DNA of 64,000 nucleotides from Castellaniella sp034674885. GTDB lineage: Bacteria; Pseudomonadota; Gammaproteobacteria; Burkholderiales; Burkholderiaceae_B. The stretch's first letter is position 1. Every line of letters begins with the position of its first letter. The DNA lies in NCBI RefSeq assembly GCF_034674885.1, contig NZ_JAUCDS010000001.1, positions 1 through 64,000 of the forward strand, given 5' to 3'. The notes under the pieces were generated by a model. It ran no database searches. It worked only from the letters and a program-made list of their open reading frames with translations, and was not told the DNA's origin. A program made the translations under genes and the position numbers. This document shows, piece by piece, positions 1-8,223 of this stretch.

Positions 1-2
1 GC

Positions 3-80
3 ATCCAGGAAGTCCATATCCTGCTGCTGCATGCGCTGTGTGACGGCATCGACGCCCTGCTCCTGGGAGACCCCCTCTGA
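3..80 (+). CDS. SIS-domain phosphoheptose isomerase family protein (DiaA/GmhA-like), C-terminal end only
   Basis: The first 25 codons of the window are the end of a gene that starts upstream. The visible peptide begins IQEVHILLLHALCDGIDALL, which is the closing helix typical of the GmhA/DiaA sugar-isomerase (SIS) family. Family members either isomerise sedoheptulose 7-phosphate for LPS heptose or, as DiaA, bind DnaA; the fragment is too short to tell which. The TGA stop shares its last base with the ATG of the following BON lipoprotein gene, so the two are probably co-transcribed, as diaA and dolP (yraP) are in many proteobacteria. Confidence 0.7.
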   Translation: MQEVHILLLHALCDGIDALLLGDPL

Positions 81-796
81 TGCCCCTGTCCGCCACCCGT
101 CCCCTGGCCCGCTGCCTGCTGACCCTGGCCTGCCTGTCCACCCTGTCAGGCTGCGGCCTGCTGGTGGTCGGCGGCACAGCCGCCACCACAGCTGTCGTCG
201 CCACCGACCGCCGCACTGCCGGCGAACAGGTCGACGACCAGACCATCGAATTGCGCACCTCCAGCGAAATGAACAAGGCCTTCGGCGACAAGGCCCGCAT
301 CGTCGGCACCGCCTACGCAGGCCGGCTGCTGCTGGTGGGCGACGTGCCCACCGACGCCGACCGCAAGCAGGCCGTCACCATCGCCCAGGGCATCACCAAG
401 GTCCGCACGGTCGACGACTACATCCGCGTGGGCGATCTCACGCCGCTCAGCGTACGCACCAACGACACCTGGATCACTTCCAAGGTCAAGACCGAACTCA
501 TGACGACCGAGAACGTGCCGTTTCGCACCATCAAGGTCACGACTGAACGCGGCATCGTCTACCTGATGGGCAAAGTCACCGCCACCGAAGGCGAACTGGC
601 TGCCAAAGTCGTCTCGGGTGTCTCCGGGGTCAACAAAGTCGTAAAATTATTCCAGATCGTGTCGCGGGAAAGCCTGATCACCGATCCCGGCAAACCGGCT
701 CCCGTCACGGATTCCAGCGCCTCTTCCTCGGCTGACGCACCGGCCTCGCCGCCGCCGGCCAACGACGCAGGCGCACAACCCATGCCTGTGCAATGA
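80..796 (+). CDS. dolP: BON-domain outer-membrane lipoprotein, DolP (YraP)-like
   Basis: A 238-residue protein with a lipoprotein signal peptide; the lipobox LSGC places the lipidated cysteine at residue 25. After the cysteine is a short Gly/Ala/Thr stretch. Two BON (bacterial OsmY and nodulation) domains follow, roughly residues 50-120 and 125-200, and then a Ser/Ala/Pro-rich tail of about 40 residues that looks disordered. In E. coli, DolP is an outer-membrane lipoprotein that binds anionic phospholipid and supports envelope integrity and amidase activation. Position directly after a DiaA/GmhA-like gene matches the usual diaA-dolP order. Its stop overlaps the next ATG by four bases. The envC gene, another amidase-activation factor, lies nearby on the other strand. 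Confidence 0.85.
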   Translation: MPLSATRPLARCLLTLACLSTLSGCGLLVVGGTAATTAVVATDRRTAGEQVDDQTIELRTSSEMNKAFGDKARIVGTAYAGRLLLVGDVPTDADRKQAVTIAQGITKVRTVDDYIRVGDLTPLSVRTNDTWITSKVKTELMTTENVPFRTIKVTTERGIVYLMGKVTATEGELAAKVVSGVSGVNKVVKLFQIVSRESLITDPGKPAPVTDSSASSSADAPASPPPANDAGAQPMPVQ

Positions 797-1287
797 AGAA
801 AATCGTTCTCGGCCTGGCAGCGGTGATTGCAATCGGCGCCGCTGCCCTATGGCAATTCCAGGGGGCCGCCCAAGCAGCCCCCAACGTCGCGTTCACCGAT
901 CTGCAGGGCAAAACCGTCACCATGCAGGATCTGCGCGGCAAGGTCGTGCTCGTGAAATTCTGGGCCACCAGCTGCACCACCTGCATCGCCCAGATGCCCG
1001 ACACCATCCGCCACTACCAGGATCTCAAATCCCGGGGCTTCGACACCATCGGCGTGGCCATGCAGTACGACCCGCCCAACTACGTCAAGAACTACACGGA
1101 AACCCGCCAGTTGCCTTTCCCGGTAGTGATCGATGCCCAGGGCAAGATCGCCCAGGCGTTCGGCGACGTGCGCCTGACCCCGACGGCCTTCCTGATCGAC
1201 AAACAGGGCAACATCATCAAGCGCTACCTGGGCAATTATGACGAACAGGCCTTTCTGGCCACGGTAGAAAAGGCACTGGTTTCATGA
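793..1287 (+). CDS. TlpA-like periplasmic thioredoxin-fold protein
   Basis: A 164-residue protein with an N-terminal hydrophobic segment (about residues 4-20) that serves as signal peptide or membrane anchor. A thioredoxin fold of the AhpC/TSA-TlpA type follows. The redox motif is CTTC at residues 61-64, after the family's KFWATS strand. A cis-proline region (LTPTAFLID) lies in the second half. TlpA/ResA-like proteins reduce or exchange disulfides of exported proteins, often in cytochrome c or copper-site maturation; no specific partner is encoded nearby. The ATG overlaps the dolP stop and its own stop overlaps argB, both by four bases, suggesting translational coupling in one operon. Confidence 0.85.
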   Translation: MKKIVLGLAAVIAIGAAALWQFQGAAQAAPNVAFTDLQGKTVTMQDLRGKVVLVKFWATSCTTCIAQMPDTIRHYQDLKSRGFDTIGVAMQYDPPNYVKNYTETRQLPFPVVIDAQGKIAQAFGDVRLTPTAFLIDKQGNIIKRYLGNYDEQAFLATVEKALVS

Positions 1288-2186
1288 ACACACTGACGGA
1301 CACTGCCCCGGCGCTCTCGGCCACCATCAAGGCCGAAGTCCTCTCCGAGGCCCTGCCCTACATCCGCCGCTTTCACGGCAAGACCGTCGTCATCAAATAC
1401 GGCGGCAACGCCATGACCGACGAACACCTGCAACGGACCTTCGCCCACGATGTCGTGCTGCTGAAACTGGTCGGCCTGAACCCCGTCGTGGTGCACGGCG
1501 GCGGCCCGCAGATCAACAGCGCCCTGAAGCGCATCGGCAAGGAAGGCACCTTCATCCAGGGCATGCGCGTCACCGATGCCGAAACCATGGAAGTCGTGGA
1601 ATGGGTGCTGGGCGGCCAGGTCCAGCAGGACATCGTCATGATGGTCAACGAAGCCGGCGGCAAGGCCGTGGGCCTGACCGGCAAGGACGGCTGCCTGATC
1701 CAGGCGCGCAAAAAACTGATGCCTGACCCCGACCACCCCGGCGACATGCTGGACATCGGTTTCGTGGGCGACATCGAACGCATCGAACCTGCCGTGGTCA
1801 AGGCCCTGCAGGACGACCAGTTCATCCCCATCATCTCGTCCATCGGCTATGGCGAAGACGGCCAGGCCTACAACATCAATGCCGACGTGGTTGCCGGCAA
1901 GATGGCCGAAGTGCTCGGGGCGGAAAAACTGGTCATGCTGACCAATACTCCGGGCGTGCTCGACAAGAACGGCGAACTGCTGCGCAGCCTCTCGGCCCAG
2001 ACCATCGACACGCTGTTCCAGGACGGCACGCTGTCTGGCGGCATGCTGCCGAAGATCTCGTCCGCGCTGGACGCAGCGCGGTTCGGCGTCAATTCTGTCC
2101 ACATCATCGACGGTCGCGTGCCCCACTGCCTGCTGCTGGAAATCCTGACCGACCGTGGCGTCGGCACGATGATCAGTTCGCACTGA
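1284..2186 (+). CDS. argB: acetylglutamate kinase ArgB
   Basis: A 300-residue amino-acid kinase that phosphorylates N-acetyl-L-glutamate with ATP, the second step of the acetylated arginine pathway in the cytoplasm. Visible signatures are KYGGNAM (from residue 38) and HGGGPQI (71-77) for nucleotide and substrate binding, followed by GLTGKDG and the C-terminal LTNTPGVLDKNGELL region. Length is normal for the family. An N-terminal extension before the first conserved helix fits the arginine-sensitive hexameric type, which is an inference. The start codon overlaps the stop of the thioredoxin-like gene (ATGA). Confidence 0.97.
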   Translation: MNTLTDTAPALSATIKAEVLSEALPYIRRFHGKTVVIKYGGNAMTDEHLQRTFAHDVVLLKLVGLNPVVVHGGGPQINSALKRIGKEGTFIQGMRVTDAETMEVVEWVLGGQVQQDIVMMVNEAGGKAVGLTGKDGCLIQARKKLMPDPDHPGDMLDIGFVGDIERIEPAVVKALQDDQFIPIISSIGYGEDGQAYNINADVVAGKMAEVLGAEKLVMLTNTPGVLDKNGELLRSLSAQTIDTLFQDGTLSGGMLPKISSALDAARFGVNSVHIIDGRVPHCLLLEILTDRGVGTMISSH

Positions 2187-2191
2187 CACCG

Positions 2192-2941
2192 ATGCTGCCC
2201 TTGCGTGCCCCCAGCCCGCTGCGGCGGGGGCGGCCTGTCCCGCCGGATGCCCCTGTCTGGCTGTTCGACCTGGACAATACCCTGCATGACGCATCCCATG
2301 CCATTTTCGGCATGATCGATCAGCGCATGGGCGCTGCCGTCGCCAAAGCTCTGGACGTGCCCGCCGACCAAGCGGATATCCTGAGGCAGCGCTACTGGAA
2401 GCGCTACGGGGCAACCGCCATCGGCCTGGCCCGGCATCACGGCGTCAACCTGCGGCAATTCCTGGCGACCTGCCACGATTTCGACGTAGCCCCGCTGGTA
2501 CGGACGGAAACCGGCCTGAAGGCCCGCCTGCGCGATCTGCCCGGCACCCGCATCGTACTGACCAACGCCCCCGCCCACTACGCCCGTCGGGTGCTGAAGG
2601 CGCTGGGGGTGCTGCAGGAATTCGACGGGCTCTGGGCCATCGACCACATGATGCCCATGGGACTGCCGCGCCCCAAGCCGTCCCTGGCGCTGATGCGCCA
2701 GATCGTCGCCCGGCTGGGTGGCCCGCCGCACCGCATCATCCTGGTGGAAGACACGCTGCGCAATCTGAAACCCGCGCGCCAGGCCGGCTTGAAAACCGCC
2801 TATCTGTACCATCCAGGCACGCCGTTCACCCGGCAGCAGCATGGCCGCGACCTGTACGTGGACGTGCGCATCAATCGCCTGAGCACCCTGCTGCTGCAGG
2901 CTCGCGCCGGGCGCACACCGGGCATTCGGGATCGCGCCTGA
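2192..2941 (+). CDS. HAD-family pyrimidine 5'-nucleotidase
   Basis: A 249-residue haloacid-dehalogenase hydrolase. Motif I is DLDNTLHD (nucleophile D26, acid/base D28), motif II is LTNAP, and motif III/IV is the VEDTLRNLKPAR region. It resembles the pyrimidine 5'-nucleotidase subfamily (SDT1-like), which removes phosphate from UMP/CMP-type nucleotides; substrate is inferred from family. The gene follows argB by five bases, the same neighbour as in many Bordetella-type genomes. Its last 71 bases overlap the 3' end of moeB, which runs in the opposite direction. Confidence 0.8.
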   Translation: MLPLRAPSPLRRGRPVPPDAPVWLFDLDNTLHDASHAIFGMIDQRMGAAVAKALDVPADQADILRQRYWKRYGATAIGLARHHGVNLRQFLATCHDFDVAPLVRTETGLKARLRDLPGTRIVLTNAPAHYARRVLKALGVLQEFDGLWAIDHMMPMGLPRPKPSLALMRQIVARLGGPPHRIILVEDTLRNLKPARQAGLKTAYLYHPGTPFTRQQHGRDLYVDVRINRLSTLLLQARAGRTPGIRDRA

Positions 2942-3671
2942 AACGGATCGTGTGCCATTGCATGCGCAAGGCATCGACCGACAGCAGGCGCCCCACCAGG
3001 GGTTCGCCCATGCCCGTGATCAGCTTGATGGCCTCGGCAGCCTGCACGCTGCCCACCATCCCCACCAGCGGCCCCAGCACCCCGGTCGTGGCGCAGCGCA
3101 ATTCCTCGACGTCGTCGGCCTCGGGAAACAGGCAGTGATAGCAGGGGGATGCATCGTCGCGCAGATCGTAGACGCTGATCTGGCCCGAGAATTTGATTGC
3201 AGCCCCTGACACCAGCGGCACCCGATTGGCCACGCAGGCGCGGTTGATGGCGTGCCGGGTGGCGAAATTGTCACTGCAATCCAGCACCAGATCGACCTGA
3301 GCGGTCAATTCGAGCAACCGGGCGTCGTCCAGCCGCTCGACCAGGGCCTGGACCTGGATATCGGGGTTGATGGCCAGCAGGGCCTCGCGCCCCGATTCGG
3401 CCTTCGGCCGCCCCAGGCCCGCCGTCGTATGCAGGATCTGCCGTTGCAGATTACTGAGTTCCACGACGTCATCGTCGACCAGCAGCAGCCGGCCTACCCC
3501 CGCAGCCGCCAGGTACAGGGCAGCGGGCGACCCCAGGCCGCCGGCCCCCAGGATCAGCACCCGGGCGGCCAACAGGCGCTCCTGGCCTTCGACGCCCAGC
3601 TCATCCAGGAGGATGTGCCGGGCGTAGCGCATCAGCTGCGCATCGCCCAAACCGGTCGAATCGCGGGTCAT
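2871..3671 (-). CDS. moeB: molybdopterin-synthase adenylyltransferase MoeB (ThiF/HesA family)
   Basis: A 266-residue E1-like enzyme that adenylates the C-terminal glycine of a sulfur-carrier protein, MoaD and possibly ThiS. It has the nucleotide-binding loop LGAGGLGSP (residues 41-49), the NLQRQI segment, and the catalytic acid region in LDCSDNFATR. A zinc site is formed by CYHC and CPVC. No C-terminal rhodanese domain is present, so it is the short MoeB form. It is the last gene of gpmA-envC-ctpA-moeB. Its start overlaps the ctpA stop by four bases, and its 3' end overlaps the convergent nucleotidase gene. Confidence 0.88.
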   Translation of the reverse strand: MTRDSTGLGDAQLMRYARHILLDELGVEGQERLLAARVLILGAGGLGSPAALYLAAAGVGRLLLVDDDVVELSNLQRQILHTTAGLGRPKAESGREALLAINPDIQVQALVERLDDARLLELTAQVDLVLDCSDNFATRHAINRACVANRVPLVSGAAIKFSGQISVYDLRDDASPCYHCLFPEADDVEELRCATTGVLGPLVGMVGSVQAAEAIKLITGMGEPLVGRLLSVDALRMQWHTIRFRRDPECPVCARREPAAAGCSGD

Positions 3672-5179
3672 TGGACCTTGATCAGCCCTTCCGGGGTGAT
3701 CCGATAGTGTTCCACCTGGCCCGAGCCGTTATTCAGGGTTTTTTTTTCAGCGGGCGACGGTTTGGCGGCAGACGATGCGGGCGGTTTGGCGGCAGCGTCC
3801 TTGTCGGTGGCCGCCCGCGCCTGGCGCACCAGCACCGGGTCGGACTTCAGCACCGGGCGCCCCTGCAGGACATTGAGCGCCTGCTGCAGCTGCCAGTCGT
3901 CGGCGCCGCCGAATTCGAACATCTTGATCTCGCCCGGGACGAAATCGCTTTCTTCTACCTGCTCGGTCTGCGGCGCCGTCTGGTTGGCGAGGTGATGCTG
4001 CAGATCGACCTCGCGCTGGATCTGGAACAGGTTGCCGGCGGCGCTGTCGTCGACGACGTGATCGGGCGCGACCCCGGTGTTCTGGATGGAGCGGCCACTG
4101 GGCGTGTAGTAGCGCGCCGTGGTGAGCTTGATGCCCGTGTCCTTGCTGAGCTGCAGCACCGACTGCACCGAGCCTTTGCCAAAGGTGCGGTTGCCAATGA
4201 TCTGGGCGCGCTTGTAGTCCTGCAATGCGCCCGCCACGATTTCCGAGGCCGAGGCCGAACCGACGTTGACCAGCACGACCATGGGCACCGTGCGCGTCCA
4301 GGCCGGCAGCGTGACCCCGGCATCGAGGCCGTGGCTGCTGTTCAGGGTACGCGCATAGAATTCCTCGTTGGACGAGGGGATGCGGCCCTTGGTGGATACG
4401 ACGAGCTTTCCGGGTTCGATGAAGGCCGAGGTCACGCCGATGGCCCCGTCCAGCAGGCCGCCCGGATCGTTGCGCAGATCCAGAATCAGGCCCTTTGGCG
4501 CCTGTTTTTTGGACAGATCGACCAGCATCTTGACCAGATCGGTGGTGGTGCGGTCCTGGAACTGGCTGATGCGCACGTAGGCGATGTCGTGCGCCAGCAT
4601 CTTGCCCCGCACGCTGCGGGTCTTGATCATTTCCCGAACGATGTGGAATTTCAGGGGTTTGGGACTGCCGGCGCGCTCTACGGCCAGGTCGATGGGTGTG
4701 CCCGGTTCGCCGCGCATTTTCTTCACGGCGTCGTTCAGGGACATGCCTTTTGTGGGTTCACCATTGATCTGCGTGATCAGGTCGCCGGTGAGGATCCCGG
4801 CGCGCGCGGCCGGCGTGTCTTCGATGGGAGCGATGACTTTCGGCATGCCGTCCTGGGTGCCGATCTCGATGCCCAGGCCGCCGAAACCACCTCGCGTGAT
4901 GTCCTGCATCTGCTTGTAGGCTTCTTCGTCCAGGTAGACGGAATGCGGGTCCAGGTCGGTGAACAGGCCCTTGATGGCGTCGTCCATCAGCACCTGATCG
5001 GACACGGGTTCGACGTAGCTGGACTTGATGGCGCCATAGACGTTGGCGAACTGCTGCAGGCTTTTGAGCGGCAGCGGTTCGCCCTTCTGGGCGGCGGCGG
5101 TAATGCCCAGGCTGACCAGGATGCCCCCCAGGAAACCCGCCGCAATCCAGCCCAATGATCGATTCTTTCGCATGCCCAT
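3668..5179 (-). CDS. ctpA: S41 carboxyl-terminal processing protease CtpA
   Basis: A 503-residue periplasmic serine protease. An N-terminal hydrophobic segment (about residues 10-30) exports or anchors it. A PDZ domain covers about residues 95-175, and the S41 catalytic core follows. The motif GSASASE and the later TFGKGS give the Ser-Lys dyad, most likely Ser310 and Lys335 (same 25-residue spacing as E. coli Prc). CtpA/Prc enzymes trim or degrade envelope proteins such as peptidoglycan hydrolases. Lying between envC and moeB, it probably works with EnvC in cell-wall remodelling (inference). Near the end, codons 478-481 contain a run of nine A residues, a possible slippage site. The last 45 residues are Ala/Pro/Ser/Lys-rich. 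Confidence 0.93.
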   Translation of the reverse strand: MGMRKNRSLGWIAAGFLGGILVSLGITAAAQKGEPLPLKSLQQFANVYGAIKSSYVEPVSDQVLMDDAIKGLFTDLDPHSVYLDEEAYKQMQDITRGGFGGLGIEIGTQDGMPKVIAPIEDTPAARAGILTGDLITQINGEPTKGMSLNDAVKKMRGEPGTPIDLAVERAGSPKPLKFHIVREMIKTRSVRGKMLAHDIAYVRISQFQDRTTTDLVKMLVDLSKKQAPKGLILDLRNDPGGLLDGAIGVTSAFIEPGKLVVSTKGRIPSSNEEFYARTLNSSHGLDAGVTLPAWTRTVPMVVLVNVGSASASEIVAGALQDYKRAQIIGNRTFGKGSVQSVLQLSKDTGIKLTTARYYTPSGRSIQNTGVAPDHVVDDSAAGNLFQIQREVDLQHHLANQTAPQTEQVEESDFVPGEIKMFEFGGADDWQLQQALNVLQGRPVLKSDPVLVRQARAATDKDAAAKPPASSAAKPSPAEKKTLNNGSGQVEHYRITPEGLIKVQ

Positions 5180-5261
5180 GCACGTTTCCTAAACAAGTAT
5201 CCTGCTGCCAGGATCGGACGCCGCACAGGACGCCCGCACCAAACTCAACATAGTACAGAAA

Positions 5262-6662
5262 TTAAGGCTGCAACCATAGTTGGGGATTGATCGGGGCCCC
5301 CTGGTGGCGCAGCTCGAAATACAGGCCCGGCTCGACCTGCCCACCGGTGGCCCCCACCCGTGCGATGACGTCCCCGGCTGCCACCACGTCGCCCACTTGC
5401 TTGAGTACCGCCTGGTTGTAGCCATAGATGCTGAGATACTGCCGACCGTGGTCGATGATGAGCAGATTGCCAAAGCCGCTGAGCCAGTGCGCATAAACAA
5501 CCCGGCCGGGGGCCACCGCATGCACCGGCGTGCCGACGGCAGCACGCAGCACGATGCCGCGCCATACCCCGCCCTCTGGGCGCTGCATGCCGAACCGCCC
5601 CTGGACTTCACCCGACACCGGACGGCGCAGGTTCTTGTGCAGGCCGGCAAAACCGGCGTCGGGCACCGCCCGGACCTCTTCCTGATCGGCATCGGATGCC
5701 GCCGGCTGTGCGGGCCGGGCAGTGCCCGGCGTTGCGGCCTGTTCTTCGGCGGACAGGCCCTGCCCCGCCGATTCATGGACATGGCGCTCGGCCTGCTCCC
5801 GGACCTGCTGCGCCTGGCGGGCCGCTTCCTCGCGTTGAGCCTTCAGGCGCTGCTGCTCGCGCCGCGCCTGTTCCGCCTGTTCCTTGGCGCGACGCTCGGC
5901 CGCCGCCTTGAGCGCCGCCTGGCGGCGGGCTTCCGCGCGAGCGATCTCGGTATCCAGCGACTGGATCAAGCCCCCCAGCCGCTCGTCCCGCGCCTGCAGG
6001 CCCTTGGCCTGCTGGTGTTCGTCTTTGAGGCGGGCCTGCACCTGGGCCAGGACGTCGCGGCGCTGGGCCTGCTGGGCCTGCAAGGCCTGTTTCTGCGTCT
6101 GTGTATCCGCCACCAGGGCGTCCAGTTCCTTCTGGCTGGCATCGGTCTGCCGCTGCAATTCCGTCAGCCTCGCCACGGTGTCCTGCAGGGCCTTCAGCGA
6201 CTGGGTCCGGGCGCGCGACACGTACGCCAGGTAGGCCAGCTCGCGGCCGATGTCCTGGGGGTCGCGGCCCGACAGCAGCGCCGTCCAGGGCGACAGGCCG
6301 CTGGCGTACTGCGCCCGCAACTGATCGGCCAGCGCCTGGCGCTGGCGATCGAACTCGGCGGTCTGCTGCCGGTGAGCATCCTGCAGGCGCCGCAAGGTCT
6401 CGGTCAGCACCTTGTGGCGCTGATCCAGATCGGCCAGCATGCGGCTGATATCGGAGATCGCCTGCTCGGAATCCTTCAGCGCGACCGTGGCATCCTGGCG
6501 AGCGGATTCGGTCGCGCCGATGCGCTTTTGCAAGGCATCGATCTGCTCGCGCAATGCCTGCCGGTCCTCGCGGGCCTGCGTCTGGCGCGCCTGCAACGAA
6601 GGCTGCGCCTGAACGCACACCGCAACCAGGCACAGCAACAGCCCCAGGCCGACATGACGCAT
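5262..6662 (-). CDS. envC: EnvC-like murein hydrolase activator (degenerate LytM)
   Basis: A 466-residue protein with a signal peptide (MRHVGLGLLLCLVAVCVQAQ), about 300 residues of Gln/Arg/Ala-rich coiled coil, and a C-terminal M23/LytM domain. The LytM active site is degenerate: the usual HLH motif reads GLYFELR, and the strand that normally ends in a zinc-binding His reads YLSIYGYN. Such inactive LytM proteins (EnvC) activate the AmiA/AmiB amidases at the septum and recruit FtsEX through the coiled coil. The start at 6662 was chosen because it gives a signal peptide and lies one base after the gpmA stop; a longer in-frame reading lacks these features. Confidence 0.88.
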   Translation of the reverse strand: MRHVGLGLLLCLVAVCVQAQPSLQARQTQAREDRQALREQIDALQKRIGATESARQDATVALKDSEQAISDISRMLADLDQRHKVLTETLRRLQDAHRQQTAEFDRQRQALADQLRAQYASGLSPWTALLSGRDPQDIGRELAYLAYVSRARTQSLKALQDTVARLTELQRQTDASQKELDALVADTQTQKQALQAQQAQRRDVLAQVQARLKDEHQQAKGLQARDERLGGLIQSLDTEIARAEARRQAALKAAAERRAKEQAEQARREQQRLKAQREEAARQAQQVREQAERHVHESAGQGLSAEEQAATPGTARPAQPAASDADQEEVRAVPDAGFAGLHKNLRRPVSGEVQGRFGMQRPEGGVWRGIVLRAAVGTPVHAVAPGRVVYAHWLSGFGNLLIIDHGRQYLSIYGYNQAVLKQVGDVVAAGDVIARVGATGGQVEPGLYFELRHQGAPINPQLWLQP

Positions 6663-6663
6663 A

Positions 6664-7416
6664 TCAGGCCTGACTTGCCTTGCCCTGATTGGCCACTGCC
6701 TGCATGGCGGCGCGGATCTGGTCTTCGTCGCCCAGATAGTAATGACGCAGCGGCCGCAGATCGTCATCCAGTTCGTAGACCAGCGGCTGGCCGGTCGGGA
6801 TGTTCACACCCACGATGTCGTCATCGGAAATGCCATCCAGATGCTTGATCAGCGCGCGCAGACTGTTGCCATGAGCCGACACCAGCACGCGCCGCCCCGA
6901 CCGGATCGCCGGCGCGATGGAGTCATTCCAGAACGGCACCACCCGATCGACGGTATCGCGCAGGCATTCGGTGGCGGGCAGCTGATCAGCCGGTACGCGG
7001 TGGTAGCGGGCATCGAACCGAGGATGGCGGGGGTCGTCCTGGGCCAGGGGCTCGGGTGCGATGGCATAGGCGCGGCGCCACTGCAACACCTGGGCTTCAC
7101 CGTATCTGGCGGCGGTTTCAGCCTTGTTCAGGCCCTGCAAGGCGCCGTAATGACGCTCGTTCAGGCGCCAGTTCAGCCCGATCGGCGTGTGCATGGCGTC
7201 CATTGCATCCAGGGCGATCCAGAGCGTGCGGATGGCGCGCTTGAGCACCGAGGAAAAGGCCAGATCGAATTCATACCCCTGGGCGCGGAGCAGTTCGCCC
7301 GCCTGGCGCGCCTGGGCCCGGCCGGTGTCGGTCAGGTCCACGTCGGTCCAGCCGGTGAAGCGGTTTTCGAGATTCCATTGGCTTTCGCCATGGCGCATGA
7401 GGACCAGTTTGTGCAT
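6664..7416 (-). CDS. gpmA: 2,3-bisphosphoglycerate-dependent phosphoglycerate mutase
   Basis: A 250-residue histidine phosphatase-superfamily enzyme that interconverts 2- and 3-phosphoglycerate in glycolysis and gluconeogenesis. The signature RHGESQWN begins at residue 8 with phospho-acceptor His9. The second catalytic region SAHGNSLRAL and the NERHYGALQGLNK stretch are those of the cofactor-dependent (dPGM) type rather than a broad phosphatase. Length is normal. It is the first gene of gpmA-envC-ctpA-moeB and is divergent from the rhodanese gene, with an AT-rich stretch between them. Confidence 0.96.
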   Translation of the reverse strand: MHKLVLMRHGESQWNLENRFTGWTDVDLTDTGRAQARQAGELLRAQGYEFDLAFSSVLKRAIRTLWIALDAMDAMHTPIGLNWRLNERHYGALQGLNKAETAARYGEAQVLQWRRAYAIAPEPLAQDDPRHPRFDARYHRVPADQLPATECLRDTVDRVVPFWNDSIAPAIRSGRRVLVSAHGNSLRALIKHLDGISDDDIVGVNIPTGQPLVYELDDDLRPLRHYYLGDEDQIRAAMQAVANQGKASQA

Positions 7417-7455
7417 GATCGGTTAACCTGCGAAGTTCAAAACTGCCGACCATTT

Positions 7456-7461
7456 TATAAT
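7456..7461 (+). promoter_or_regulatory. candidate -10 box (TATAAT) for the rhodanese-grxC-secB genes
   Basis: A perfect TATAAT stands in the only AT-rich part of the gpmA-rhodanese intergenic space, about 45 bases before the GTG start. No good -35 is seen at 17 bases, so the call is tentative. The reverse complement (TTATAA) could equally serve gpmA on the other strand. Confidence 0.35.
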
Positions 7462-7504
7462 CCCCGGCATACAATTTCCCTTGACCGTTGTTACAGGAAC
7501 TTCT

Positions 7505-7915
7505 GTGGACTTTTTACTCAGCCAGAACAACCTCTGGATCCTGCTCATCGCCCTGGCATCCGGAGCGATGCTGCTGTGGCCTGGCCTGGCCAAAGGGCGC
7601 TCGAACGCGCGCATCGCCCTGGCCGACGCCATCGAACAGATCAACCGCGAACAGGGCGTGTTCGTGGATATCCGCCCGGCCGAACAATTCAAGGCCGGCC
7701 ACATCCCCCAGGCGCGCAACATCACCCTGGACACGCTGGACGCGCACCTGGGCACCCTGTCCCAGGACAAACCCGTGGTCATCGTCGATGCCCAGGGGCG
7801 CGAAGGCGCCCGCGCCGTGGCGCAGTTGCGCAAGCACGGCTTTGCCCGGGCATTCTGCCTGGACGGCGGTCTGAACGCCTGGACCGAAGGCGGCATGCCC
7901 CTGAGAAAATCCTGA
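7505..7915 (+). CDS. rhodanese-like domain protein, membrane-anchored
   Basis: A 136-residue protein with one N-terminal hydrophobic segment (about residues 8-28), then a single rhodanese domain (residues 45-135). In the position where rhodaneses carry the catalytic cysteine loop, the sequence reads FCLDGGLNAW. The Cys therefore falls one turn before the usual loop, and active-site chemistry is uncertain. GTG at 7505 is preferred because AGGA lies eight bases upstream; a TTG at 7481 would add eight residues. A YibN-type rhodanese directly before grxC and secB is a common order in proteobacteria. The role is probably sulfur transfer or redox handling at the membrane (inference). Confidence 0.8.
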   Translation: MDFLLSQNNLWILLIALASGAMLLWPGLAKGRSNARIALADAIEQINREQGVFVDIRPAEQFKAGHIPQARNITLDTLDAHLGTLSQDKPVVIVDAQGREGARAVAQLRKHGFARAFCLDGGLNAWTEGGMPLRKS

Positions 7916-7928
7916 TCGAGTCACCCCG

Positions 7929-8186
7929 ATGGCCCAAGTCACCATGTATTGCACCACCGTGTGCCCCTACTGCACACGCGCCGAGATGCTGCTGAAACAA
8001 CGCGGCGTCCAGAACATCCACAAGATCTACGTGGACCGCAACCCCGACCAGCGCGTCATCATGATGGAACGCACAGGCCGGCGCACGGTCCCGCAGATCT
8101 ACATCGACGAACGCCACGTGGGCGGTTTCGACGATCTTGCCGCCCTGGACCGCGCCAACGGCCTGCTGCCGCTGCTGCAGGCCTGA
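7929..8186 (+). CDS. grxC: glutaredoxin 3
   Basis: An 85-residue dithiol glutaredoxin with the classical CPYC active site at residues 12-15, followed by the GRRTVPQIYID cis-proline segment and the GGFDDL glutathione-binding turn. It reduces disulfides and glutathione-mixed disulfides in the cytoplasm using GSH. It lies 13 bases after the rhodanese gene and 37 before secB, the standard grxC-secB pairing. Confidence 0.96.
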   Translation: MAQVTMYCTTVCPYCTRAEMLLKQRGVQNIHKIYVDRNPDQRVIMMERTGRRTVPQIYIDERHVGGFDDLAALDRANGLLPLLQA

Positions 8187-8223
8187 CCCCGCCCCCTTCA
8201 CCCTCTCTTGCACGGAAATCCCC

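Noticed and set aside
5700..6600. Repetitive Gln/Arg/Ala sequence as a tandem repeat element
   Set aside because: It is the coiled-coil region of EnvC; there is no exact DNA repeat unit.
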